Shown here piece after piece: positions 17,353 through 24,775 of a stretch of DNA of 28,264 nucleotides. Position 1 is the stretch's first letter. Each line of letters opens with the position of its first letter. The DNA comes from CAWELS01 sp964468205 (GTDB taxonomy: Bacteria; Acidobacteriota; Terriglobia; Bryobacterales; Bryobacteraceae). A model generated the notes under the pieces. The model did no database searches. It had not been told where the DNA came from and saw only the letters and a list, made by a program, of their open reading frames with translations. The stretch is from contig CAYXVG010000071.1 of the NCBI GenBank assembly GCA_964468205.1, forward strand, positions 1-28,264. Direction: 5' to 3'. The position numbers were made by a program, and so were the translations under genes.

Positions 17353-18036
17353 ATGAAACAGTCATCGGAGCGGAACGAGAGAGCGCGGCGGCCCCATCGG
17401 AGACGGTTTGTGCAGACGATCGCCGGGTGCTTCGGCCTCACCGCAGCCGGTTGCGCGGCCGGCCGGAATCCGGAGCCGGAGCCGAACGCCGTGTCCCCCC
17501 TCCCGCTGTCCGCAGGCCAACAGGCAGACGTCGGCGTCCGGGCGGAGGAGATCATCGAGCGGGCCTATGCGCTCGGCGAACACTACGAAGCGGAGATGAA
17601 GGGTTGCGCCCAATGCACCGTCGCGGCCCTTCAGGACGCGGTCGACTTCGTTCCCGCCGACGACGGCGTCTTCCTCGCCTCCAGTTGCGTCGACGGCGGC
17701 GCAACGCCCACCGGCATTGCCAACTGCGGATCCTTCACCGGCGCCGGCATGGTCATCGGCCACGTCTGCGGCCGCTCCCGAGAAAACTTCGCGGGCCATG
17801 CCAAGCTTTCGCACAAACTTATCCGCCGGCTCTATGACCGCTATCGCGAAGCCTACGGAAGCGTGCTCTGCAAGGACATCCGCACCGCCACCGGTGGGCA
17901 ATGCCCGCGCGTGGTCGGCAACGGCGCCCGCTGGACCGCGGCCATCCTGCTCGAGGAATTCGCCGGCTATACGCCGGATTCCGCCGCGGCTGAATCTGGT
18001 AGAATCCCAACGAAACCACAGGAGTCCCATTCATGA
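17353..18036 (+). CDS. Exported C_GCAxxG_C_C family protein
   Basis: A 227-residue protein of the C_GCAxxG_C_C family (PF09719-like), whose function is not well established; the family is thought to bind metal or a redox cofactor. Cysteines are at 85 and 88 (GCAQC), 112, 125 (ANCGSFTGAG), 139, 173 (YGSVLC) and 184. Here the eponymous motif reads GCAQCTVAAL. Unusually for the family, residues 16-37 form a twin-arginine-like leader (RRRF, then a hydrophobic stretch with two Gly-Cys pairs at 25-26 and 33-34), so it may be exported and perhaps lipidated. The start at 17353 follows a catATG without a ribosome site. Its stop overlaps the start of the sugar epimerase gene by 4 nt, so the two are coupled. 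Confidence 0.8.
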   Translation: MKQSSERNERARRPHRRRFVQTIAGCFGLTAAGCAAGRNPEPEPNAVSPLPLSAGQQADVGVRAEEIIERAYALGEHYEAEMKGCAQCTVAALQDAVDFVPADDGVFLASSCVDGGATPTGIANCGSFTGAGMVIGHVCGRSRENFAGHAKLSHKLIRRLYDRYREAYGSVLCKDIRTATGGQCPRVVGNGARWTAAILLEEFAGYTPDSAAAESGRIPTKPQESHS

Positions 18037-18896
18037 AGTTCGGCATCCATTCCCTGCTCTTCAAAGAAACGTTCGTCGAATCCGACCTCCCCCTGCTTGA
18101 CAAGTGTAGGAAAATGGGCTTCGACGCGGTGGAACTGCTCCCCTTCGACCCTGACAACTTCCCCGCCGCGAAGGCGCGAGCCGCCGCCGCCGACCTCGGC
18201 CTCACGCTTAACATGGGCTACGGTATGCCCGCCGAGTACAACGTCATCTCGCCGGATCCGAACGTCCGCGCCGCCGGCCTCGAGTTCTCCAAGCGCCTCG
18301 TCGACCTTGCCGCCGAGGCGGACGTAGAGGTCTTCGGCGGCATGATCTACTGTGGCTGGGGGTATCTCACCGGCAAGATGCGGACCGAGGACGAGTGGAA
18401 GTGGGGCGTCGAGAACTACCAGAAGATCGCCGCCTACGCTATAGAGCAGAAACCGGACATGATCCTCGGCATCGAGCCCGTGAATCGCTTCGAGTCGCAC
18501 TTCATCAACGTTGCCGCCGACGCCGTGAAGTTCATCCGCGACGTCGGGCAGCCGAACGTGAAGGTCCACCTCGACACCTTTCACATGATCCGCGAGGAGG
18601 ACAGCATCGAGGGCGCGGTCGCCACCGCCGGCCCCGATATCGGCTACGTCCACGCCTGCGAAAACCAGCGCGGCATCCCTGGCCGCGGCCAAGTCCCGTG
18701 GGCCAGCTTCTTCCAGGCATTGAATGCGGCTGGCTACGACGGCTGTGTCACCATCGAATCCTTCGACCCAGGCATGCCCCGCATCGCCAAGCTCTGCTGC
18801 ATCTGGCGAAAGCTCGCGGACTCGCCCGAACAACTCGCCACCGAAGGCCTCGAATATTTGAAGGGCGTCCAACAACAAATCTGGGCCGCCGCGTAG
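18033..18896 (+). CDS. Sugar phosphate isomerase/epimerase, ketose 3-epimerase-like
   Basis: TIM-barrel enzyme of 287 residues in the xylose-isomerase-like superfamily. The four metal ligands of the D-tagatose/D-psicose 3-epimerase group can be aligned: Glu148 (GIEPVNRFE), Asp181 (HLDTFHM), His207 (YVHACENQRG) and Glu242 (TIESFD), with the group's typical EPxNRFE and RGxPGxG segments. It probably epimerises a free ketose at C3 using Mn or Co. No signal peptide is seen. It is translationally coupled to the exported C_GCAxxG_C_C protein, an unexplained pairing. The divergent ADH-epimerase-phosphatase operon also points to sugar conversion. Confidence 0.9.
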   Translation: MKFGIHSLLFKETFVESDLPLLDKCRKMGFDAVELLPFDPDNFPAAKARAAAADLGLTLNMGYGMPAEYNVISPDPNVRAAGLEFSKRLVDLAAEADVEVFGGMIYCGWGYLTGKMRTEDEWKWGVENYQKIAAYAIEQKPDMILGIEPVNRFESHFINVAADAVKFIRDVGQPNVKVHLDTFHMIREEDSIEGAVATAGPDIGYVHACENQRGIPGRGQVPWASFFQALNAAGYDGCVTIESFDPGMPRIAKLCCIWRKLADSPEQLATEGLEYLKGVQQQIWAAA

Positions 18897-18975
18897 TTCA
18901 CCAGGTCTCTGCCTCAAACGGGTCCTGCCCGCGCCGCGCCACTGATTCACTACAACCAGCAAACGCCGTTTACCA

Positions 18976-18981
18976 TATAGA
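18976..18981 (+). promoter_or_regulatory. Possible -10 element of the M14 peptidase gene
   Basis: TATAGA ends 8 nt before ATG 18990, the same geometry as the element before 17353. A weak GAGAAAG lies in the spacer. No -35 match at proper distance, so this is a weak call. Confidence 0.2.
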
Positions 18982-18989
18982 GAAAGCTT

Positions 18990-21704
18990 ATGCGTACCAT
19001 GCCCGTTTATCTCATTCTCTCCCTGCTTCTTCTTGCCCCCCTGTCCGCGGCCGAGGAGTTCGCGTTCTGGCCCGGAGCGACCTATGAGCCGGCCATCCCC
19101 ACCTTGGAAAAAATCGCCGGCCACAAGTCCGGCGAGCGCGTCACTGATCCCGTGGATATTGTCAAGTACATGCATGCCCTTGCCAACGCGGCGCCCTCCC
19201 GTATGAAGGTCTGGGAATACGCCCGCACCTGGGAAGGCCGCCCGCTCATCTATGCCGTCGTCGGCTCGGAAAAGAACATCCGCCGCCTCGGCGAGATCCA
19301 GGCCGGCATGAAAGCCCTCGCCGATCCCCGCAAGACATCGCAGGCCGAAGCCGGCAAACTGATCTCCTCTCTCCCGGCGCTCGTCTGGCTTGCCTACGGC
19401 ATTCACGGAAACGAGATCTCCTCACCGGACGCGGCCCTGCTCACCGCCTACCACCTGCTCGCGGCCCGGAATGACGACGTTGTGAAAACCATCCTCGACG
19501 ATGCCCTCGTCTTCATCGATCCGCTGCAAAACCCCGACGGCCGCAACCGATTCGTCAACCACTTCGTTCAAAGCGAGGGCCTGATTCCCAATCCGGATCC
19601 GGAAGCCGCCGAGCACGCCGAAAACTGGCCCGGCGGGCGCACCAACCACTATCTCTTCGATATGAACCGCGATTGGTTCGCGCTTACCCAGCCCGAAACC
19701 CGCGGCCGGGTCAAGATTCTCCAGGAATGGTACCCGCAGGTTTTCGTCGACCTCCACGAAATGGGCGGCAACTCCACCTACTACTTCGCGCCCGAGGCCG
19801 TTCCCTACAACCCGCACCTCGAAGCCAAACAACGTGAGGCGCTCGACTGGTTCGGCCGCAACAACGCCCGTTGGTTCGATCAGTACGGCATCAGCTACTT
19901 CACCCGCGAAATCTTCGACGCTTTCTACCCCGGCTATGGCGCAAGCTGGCCCTCCTATTACGGCAGCGTCGCCATGACCTATGAGCAGGCGTCCGTGCGC
20001 GGCCTCGTCCTGCGGCGATCCATTGACGGCGCCCCCCTTCACTTCCGCGACAGTGTGCGCCATCATTTCATCGCCAGCATCTCCACCGCCGAGGCCGGCG
20101 CAAAACACCGCGAGGATTTGCTGAAGAACTTCTACAACTACCGCGTCACCGCCATCGAGGAAGGCAAGACCGACGACGTCAAGGCCTATCTCCTGCCGCG
20201 CACCGGCGATGTCTCGGCCGTCGACAAACTTGCCGATCTGCTCGCGGAGCAAGGCGTCGAAGTCCACCGCGCGAAATCGGCCATGAAGATCGGCGAAAAG
20301 GACTGCCCGGCCGGAAGCTACGTTATCAACCTCGCCCAGCCCGCCAAGCGCCTCATCCGGACGCTCCTCGATCCCGAAGTATCAATGGATGAAGAGTTCC
20401 TCAAGGAGCAGGAGCGCAGGCGCGGCAAGGGTCTCCGCGACGAGATCTATGACGTCGTCGCCTGGTCCCTCCCCCTGATGTACAACATCGAGCTTGTCTC
20501 GAGCGGCGCCCCCGTCAGTGGAGACCTCGAACCGGTCGTGCCCGGAAACCTCCCTGCCGGCTCCGTGAGCGGACGTGCATCCGTCGCCTACCTCGTCCCC
20601 TGGGGTTCCCGCGCCGCCGGACGCCTGCTGGCCGCGGCCCTCCGGAAGGACCTCAAGATCTGGACCGCCGACAAAAAGCTGGAGCTAAACGGCCGCGAGT
20701 TCCCCCGCGGAACCCTTATCTTCAAGACTGCCGAAAACGGCGATACAATCCACACCGACATCGCAGAGCTGGCGAAGTCCTCCGGCGCGGAGGTCGTCGC
20801 CACCAGTACCGCCTACGTCGAAAAGGGGATCAGTCTTGGCAGCAACCACGTACTCCCCGTACGGAAGCCCCGAATCGCCATCGCGTGGGACGAGCCAACC
20901 TCGAGTTACGCCGCCGGCAGCACCCGTTTTGTCCTCGAACGCCAGTTCAACTATCCCACCACTCCCATCCGCGCCCGGAACCTGGCTTCGTCCGCGGATC
21001 TCAGCCGTTTTGACGTCTTGATTCTCCCCGACACGCGCGGCGGCTACTCTTCCACCCTCGATTCGTCCGGCATGGAGCGTATCAAAACCTGGGTGCGTAA
21101 CGGCGGCGTCCTCGTCGCCATCGCCGGCGCCATCGCCGATGTGGCCGACCCGAAAGTCGACCTCCTCACCATCTCCCGTGAGTACCAGCCGCGCGAGGAA
21201 GCCAAGGCGGCCGAAAAGGCCAAGAAAGAAGAGGAAAAGCGCGAAGCCCGCGTGCCCGGCAGACTGCTCGCGACGGAAGAGGACTGGAAGAAGGCCATCG
21301 AGCCCGAAAAAGAGTCCCCCGACAGTGTGAGCGGCGTCCTCGCCCTGGCGAAGTTGGACCCGGACAACTGGGTCACGGCCGGTTTCGCCGAAACCGTTAA
21401 TGTCATGGTCAGTGGCGGCAATATCTACCAGCCAATCAAGCTGGATAAGGGTGTCAACGCCACTGTATTCGCCGGCCCGGATGAACTCCTCCGTAGCGGT
21501 TACATGTGGGAGGAGAACCGCAAGCAGACGGCCTACAAACCGTTCATCGTCGTCCAGCGCACCGGCCGAGGCGTCACTGTCGGATTCACCCACGACCCAA
21601 ATTTTCGGGCCTACATGGATGGTCTCAACATCCTGTTCCTGAACTCCATCTTCCGCAGCCAGACCAAGGCCCGATTTGGCCAACAGGCTGCCGAAGAATG
21701 GTAA
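18990..21704 (+). CDS. Secreted M14-family zinc metallopeptidase with GATase1-like C-terminal domain
   Basis: A 904-residue protein. Residues 1-20 form a Sec signal peptide ending LSAA. The M14 carboxypeptidase domain follows: zinc ligands His139 and Glu142 (GIHGNE) and His256 (VDLHEMGG), substrate-binding NPDGRNR (181-187) and MNRDW (225-229), and the likely general base Glu332 in AMTYEQA. About residues 620-720 resemble a flavodoxin/class I amidotransferase-like fold (FDVLILPDTRGGYSS...GGVLVAIAGA). A Lys/Glu-rich helix lies near 735-755. Its size and layout match the large M14 proteins of Acidobacteria and Bacteroidetes rather than the 300-400-residue pancreatic type. It probably degrades peptides in the periplasm or outside. 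It stands as its own transcription unit and ends 10 nt from a convergent gene. Confidence 0.9.
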   Translation: MRTMPVYLILSLLLLAPLSAAEEFAFWPGATYEPAIPTLEKIAGHKSGERVTDPVDIVKYMHALANAAPSRMKVWEYARTWEGRPLIYAVVGSEKNIRRLGEIQAGMKALADPRKTSQAEAGKLISSLPALVWLAYGIHGNEISSPDAALLTAYHLLAARNDDVVKTILDDALVFIDPLQNPDGRNRFVNHFVQSEGLIPNPDPEAAEHAENWPGGRTNHYLFDMNRDWFALTQPETRGRVKILQEWYPQVFVDLHEMGGNSTYYFAPEAVPYNPHLEAKQREALDWFGRNNARWFDQYGISYFTREIFDAFYPGYGASWPSYYGSVAMTYEQASVRGLVLRRSIDGAPLHFRDSVRHHFIASISTAEAGAKHREDLLKNFYNYRVTAIEEGKTDDVKAYLLPRTGDVSAVDKLADLLAEQGVEVHRAKSAMKIGEKDCPAGSYVINLAQPAKRLIRTLLDPEVSMDEEFLKEQERRRGKGLRDEIYDVVAWSLPLMYNIELVSSGAPVSGDLEPVVPGNLPAGSVSGRASVAYLVPWGSRAAGRLLAAALRKDLKIWTADKKLELNGREFPRGTLIFKTAENGDTIHTDIAELAKSSGAEVVATSTAYVEKGISLGSNHVLPVRKPRIAIAWDEPTSSYAAGSTRFVLERQFNYPTTPIRARNLASSADLSRFDVLILPDTRGGYSSTLDSSGMERIKTWVRNGGVLVAIAGAIADVADPKVDLLTISREYQPREEAKAAEKAKKEEEKREARVPGRLLATEEDWKKAIEPEKESPDSVSGVLALAKLDPDNWVTAGFAETVNVMVSGGNIYQPIKLDKGVNATVFAGPDELLRSGYMWEENRKQTAYKPFIVVQRTGRGVTVGFTHDPNFRAYMDGLNILFLNSIFRSQTKARFGQQAAEEW

Positions 21705-21714
21705 CCGTAAACCC

Positions 21715-22437
21715 TCAGAGCTCCAGCCGGCCGTCGTAGATCATCTGCTTGAGCTTGAACTTCCGCTCGACCTTGAGAATGCCGTATTCCATGAAGAAGT
21801 GCAGATCTTTGTCCTTCACCGTAATCGGATTCTTCTTTGAAAAGCGGAACGAGATGTTCAATCCGCCGCCGTTGTTCGTCACATAGACGGCCGCGGGCGG
21901 AATCACGCGATTCGTCCCCGTGCGGAGGCGCAGATTATCGAACAGGTAAACCTGCATCGCCGCCAGGCCCTGGTAGGCGGTCGCCGCGGGGATGCCGGAG
22001 ACCTCCAACACATAGAATTCCTCATCCGGACGCAGCATCGCACGTGCCTCCGGGGATCCGATGCCGTCCTTGCCGTATTTCGTCAGCGCCGTCGCCTGTT
22101 TCACCGGCAGCGCGCTCGACCAGCGCACATTTACGTCAACCTCCACCTTATCCTTCGACATCGGCTTGCCGATGCCGCCCACCGGACTGCCGGTATTCAT
22201 CACTCCGTCCCCGCCGTCGCCCGGAACGCCCAGGTCCTTCCACGTCACCGGCCGCTGCGGCCCCGCCTGCTCGAAGTTCAGCTCCTGCCGCGTTGACTTC
22301 CCCCACGGCGAGTCCACCAGCACCCGCACCACGTCCTGCTGATCCCACTCGGGGAACTCTTTCTTGTCCCATTCGCTGCCGGTCGCCGTAGCGGCCGTCA
22401 CCAACAAGCAAGCAATGTAAACATAAACCAACGCCAC
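21715..22437 (-). CDS. Secreted protein of the uncharacterised RWSSALPV family (copy 1)
   Basis: Not recognised as a named family. The 240-residue protein starts at GTG 22437 and has a signal peptide (about 1-20, hydrophobic VYIACLLVTAATATG). Residues 33-46 (QDVVRVLVDSPWGK) carry an SPW-K motif. A Gly/Pro-rich linker (about 70-93) leads to a conserved core beginning VRWSSALPVKQA (104-115). The end is FRFSKKNPITVKDKDLHFF...RKFKLKQMIYDGRLEL. The same core and the same ending (FxPKNMMHRGELAL) occur in the protein at 27743-28264, so both belong to one family. Predicted mainly beta, periplasmic. It lies at the end of the Gfo/Idh - NAD(P)-binding gene run. It may be related to GWxTD-like acidobacterial proteins, but I cannot support that firmly. 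Confidence 0.75.
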   Translation of the reverse strand: MALVYVYIACLLVTAATATGSEWDKKEFPEWDQQDVVRVLVDSPWGKSTRQELNFEQAGPQRPVTWKDLGVPGDGGDGVMNTGSPVGGIGKPMSKDKVEVDVNVRWSSALPVKQATALTKYGKDGIGSPEARAMLRPDEEFYVLEVSGIPAATAYQGLAAMQVYLFDNLRLRTGTNRVIPPAAVYVTNNGGGLNISFRFSKKNPITVKDKDLHFFMEYGILKVERKFKLKQMIYDGRLEL

Positions 22438-22499
22438 TACCCCTATGATGTCTCACCCGCAGAACCCGGTTTCACCTTTCCCCCCGCCCCGCCCAAACC

Positions 22500-23018
22500 T
22501 CACATCTGCAACCCCCTGCGTCCGTCCTCCAGATCACTTCCTCGCACGACCGTCCAGCGCGTGTCACTCGCAAACACTCGCCGGCATGCTTCCACCTGGT
22601 CGTCGAGTTCCGCGAACCGGGCTAGCCGCGCGAGCCAGCCGAAGACGCGCACGGCCCGCAGAAAGCCGCGGGAATACTGGTCCTTCCCATCCCGCGTGAT
22701 GTGCCACCCGCAAGAGAACACGAGCCGCGCGTCCGGAGGCGCAAAGTCGAGCACCGCCTGGGCCGTCCCGGAGGAGTACTGCTGTACTCCCCACGGAACC
22801 AGTACGGTAAGCACTCCGTCGCACCCCGCAACCGCTTTCTTGATGACCGCGCGGCAGTTCGTCGCCCCCGGAATAATTCTGATGCGCCCGTCAAACTCAC
22901 CGAGTTTCCGCACGCTCTGCTCCCGGCATACGCCAACCACCTCGTAGCCCCGGTTCAGCGCGTGCCGCACCATGTACTTCCCCAATTTCCCTGAAGCCCC
23001 GACGATGCAGACCTTCAT
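22500..23018 (-). CDS. NAD(P)-binding (NmrA/atypical SDR) protein, apparently short at the C-terminus
   Basis: A 172-residue Rossmann protein with the nucleotide loop GASGKLG (7-13), a conserved VLVPWG stretch (93-98), LVFSCGWHITRDG (119-131) and a final WTVVRGSDLEDG. Atypical SDR/NmrA-like proteins of this kind normally run on past 'VRPSDL' for about 40 more residues, so this copy may have lost its end; it stops at 22500 after GLQM. The first two thirds reads as intact, with no internal stop. It begins 24 nt after the Gfo/Idh/MocA gene on the same strand. It could be functional as a short form, or a decaying gene. Confidence 0.7.
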   Translation of the reverse strand: MKVCIVGASGKLGKYMVRHALNRGYEVVGVCREQSVRKLGEFDGRIRIIPGATNCRAVIKKAVAGCDGVLTVLVPWGVQQYSSGTAQAVLDFAPPDARLVFSCGWHITRDGKDQYSRGFLRAVRVFGWLARLARFAELDDQVEACRRVFASDTRWTVVRGSDLEDGRRGLQM

Positions 23019-23042
23019 CGTCCGTCTACAATCCCGGTCCGC

Positions 23043-24395
23043 CTACAGAAACCGGTACTCGCCCGGAACCCGCACCTTCGGAACTGGTATCTCCGCACCC
23101 GGACGCAGATCTTTCGGATACAGATCAAGCTGCGACTGCATCACCTGGTCCCAGGTAATCTCCTGGCCGGAGTACGCCGCCTCGCGGCCCATGATGCACA
23201 CCATCGTGCTCTCGGCCACGTCCTGAGTGTTGTTAATATACGGGCCGTCGCCCCGAATCGAGTTCACCAGCAGCGCCTGCTCTCGCATGCCGCCAACAAA
23301 CTTCTCTGTAGTGCGCGCCAGGTCGCTCCCGTTGCTCTGGCCCTTCGTGCCCACCAGCTTCGGACCGGTCCTCCGCGGCAGATGATCATACCGTGGGTAG
23401 TGCCGGCTCATGCTCGTCAGTTTCACGCCGTTCGGGTAGGTGAACTCGACGTCCATGACGTCGAAGACATCGCCATGCACCGGATTGTCATCCTGCCGCC
23501 AGGCGCGACCTCCATTGGCGATCGCTTTATTCGGATGAGTCCCCATCACCCAGTCCAGCATATCGATGAAATGGACGCTCTGCTCGACAAGCTGATCGCC
23601 GCAGATCCAAACAAAGGAATACCAGTTGCGGTGCTGCCACTCGATCTCGCTCCAGCCCGGCTTCCGCTCCGCTGCATGAAAGATCGCATTGCCGAACCAG
23701 TAGGCGTAGGTCGCCACGATGTCGCCAATCGCCCCGGCCTGAATCTGTTCACGCGTCTCGATGAACTGCGGCGTGTAGCGCATCTCAGTCCCGGACACCA
23801 CGGTCAACCCGCGCTCCTGCGCTTTCCGGCCCGCTTCCATCACCCGCCGCGTACCCACCGGATCCGTGGCGATGGGCTTTTCGATGAAGACATGCTTGCC
23901 CGCCTCCACCGCGGCTTCAAAGTGCAGCGGCCGGTGCCCCGGCGGCGTGATGAGTAGCACCACGTCGATATCGGTCTTGAGCAGTTTCGCGAAGGCCTCC
24001 TGGCCGACAAAGTGTTTGTCCGGAGCCACCTTGATTCTCGCCGGGATGTCTGTCTTCAGCTCCTCGACCGTCAGCCGGTGAGGCTTCCCGTCACGAACAA
24101 CCGTCTGCCCGGCCAGCAGTTTCAACTCCCTGGTATCCGCTTCCCTGAGCCTTCGCAAGGAGCCTTCGAGCTTGTCTTCGAAAACGTCGGCCATCGCGGT
24201 AAGCTCGACATTCTCCGTCGCCGCCATCATCTCGAAGATGGCCCGCGTGCCCCGTCCGCCGCAGCCGACCAGCCCGGCCTGCAGCTTCTCCTTCCCCGCC
24301 CCTCGGACCAAACGGGGCTTCACGATCGAAAACGCCGCCGGAGCCGCCACCGGCGACGCCCGCAACAAAGACCGCCTCGTCAATTCGTCTCGCAT
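23043..24395 (-). CDS. Tat-exported Gfo/Idh/MocA-family oxidoreductase
   Basis: NAD(P)-dependent sugar oxidoreductase of 450 residues. ATG 24395 was chosen because GGGAGG lies 5 nt upstream and the twin-arginine leader TRRSLLRASPVAAPAAFSI (6-24) then starts close to the N-terminus; an upstream in-frame codon at 24440 is less likely. The Rossmann loop is GLVGCGGRGT (41-50). The family's catalytic-lysine motif is IEKPIA (Lys173). The C-terminal domain includes a W-x-N-W type stretch (EIEWQHRNWYSF). It probably works in the periplasm with a tightly bound cofactor, like glucose-fructose oxidoreductase, on sugars or glycans. It heads the leftward run ending with the RWSSALPV protein at 21715. Confidence 0.9.
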   Translation of the reverse strand: MRDELTRRSLLRASPVAAPAAFSIVKPRLVRGAGKEKLQAGLVGCGGRGTRAIFEMMAATENVELTAMADVFEDKLEGSLRRLREADTRELKLLAGQTVVRDGKPHRLTVEELKTDIPARIKVAPDKHFVGQEAFAKLLKTDIDVVLLITPPGHRPLHFEAAVEAGKHVFIEKPIATDPVGTRRVMEAGRKAQERGLTVVSGTEMRYTPQFIETREQIQAGAIGDIVATYAYWFGNAIFHAAERKPGWSEIEWQHRNWYSFVWICGDQLVEQSVHFIDMLDWVMGTHPNKAIANGGRAWRQDDNPVHGDVFDVMDVEFTYPNGVKLTSMSRHYPRYDHLPRRTGPKLVGTKGQSNGSDLARTTEKFVGGMREQALLVNSIRGDGPYINNTQDVAESTMVCIMGREAAYSGQEITWDQVMQSQLDLYPKDLRPGAEIPVPKVRVPGEYRFL

Positions 24396-24400
24396 ATCAT

Positions 24401-24406
24401 CCTCCC
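24401..24406 (-). promoter_or_regulatory. Shine-Dalgarno site deciding the Gfo/Idh/MocA start
   Basis: GGGAGG on the minus strand, 5 nt before ATG 24395. It supports that codon over the ATG at 24440. Confidence 0.75.
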
Positions 24407-24451
24407 TTCGGTCTGCAAGATCCGCCGTCAATTCTTGCACAACCCGTAGGC

Positions 24452-24467
24452 GCGGGGCTCACCCCGC
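24452..24467. repeat. Perfect GC hairpin upstream of the Gfo/Idh/MocA gene
   Basis: GCGGGG and CCCCGC form a perfect 6-bp stem around the tetraloop CTCA. It lies 57-72 nt upstream of the start codon and directly abuts the GATC-rich array. There is no T-run, so it is not a plain terminator; it could be a small interspersed palindrome or a 5' UTR structure. Confidence 0.6.
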
Positions 24468-24473
24468 CCGGCG

Positions 24474-24634
24474 GAGATCGGTGTCGGAGATCGGCGGAGA
24501 AGAGGAGATCGTCGGAGATCGGAGTCAAGAGGAGAGGAGATCGGAGGAGATCGGGAGATCAAGAGATCGGAAGAGATCGGGGAAGAGATCGGAGTCAAGA
24601 GATCGGAGAGATCGGTCAGAGATCGGAGTCAAAG
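24474..24634. repeat. Degenerate GAGATCGG tandem array, GATC-rich
   Basis: Thirteen copies of GAGATC occur in 161 nt, spaced irregularly (8-19 nt) and mostly followed by GG. A longer sub-unit, GAGATCGGAGTCAA, recurs three times. The tract is almost pure purine on the plus strand apart from the TC of each GATC and GTC. It looks like a slippage-expanded, partly decayed simple repeat. It sits between the Gfo/Idh/MocA promoter region and the end of the propeller gene, and no supported gene crosses it. Confidence 0.85.
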
Positions 24635-24775
24635 ACCTCAACTCCCTATTCGCCTCCGGCTGTGGGGCGGGTGGCTTCGAACTCCCGGAGACGGTGGTCG
24701 CGGTCAAGGCGATCAAGAAGCTCTTCTCCACCGCATGGCCACCCGGATCGAGTCGCCTCGCGAGCCGTGCCGGTC
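24635..24775. other. Non-coding or remnant segment between repeat array and propeller gene
   Basis: No supported gene. The plus strand is open in one frame (reads VKDLNSLFASG...AVKAIKKLFSTAWPPG), which could be a gene remnant, but there is no start, no recognisable domain and no codon signal to trust. Confidence 0.35.

Noticed and set aside
16119..17837. Long plus-strand open frame opposite the alcohol dehydrogenase.
   Set aside because: It is the antisense of a well-supported zinc dehydrogenase and continues out of frame through the C_GCAxxG_C_C gene. Arg/His/Pro-rich composition is typical of GC-rich shadow frames.
17967..19406. 479-codon minus-strand frame opposite the epimerase and M14 genes.
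   Set aside because: It spans two clearly coding plus-strand genes and shows only shadow composition.
20685..21683. 332-codon minus-strand frame inside the M14 gene.
   Set aside because: Antisense shadow of a conserved coding region; no recognisable motif.
24562..24580. The array contains AGATCGGAAGAG, the first 12 bases of the common Illumina adapter.
   Set aside because: The next base differs from the adapter, and the match is one register of a degenerate repeat that has many related units. It is more likely coincidence than adapter contamination, though read-level inspection would settle it.
24474..24634. The repeat array as a CRISPR.
   Set aside because: Repeat units are 8-14 nt, irregularly spaced and have no unique spacers of constant length; no cas genes are in the window.
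24474..24634. The GATC cluster as a replication origin.
   Set aside because: No DnaA boxes were noticed, no dnaA/dnaN/gidA neighbours, and no AT-rich unwinding region.
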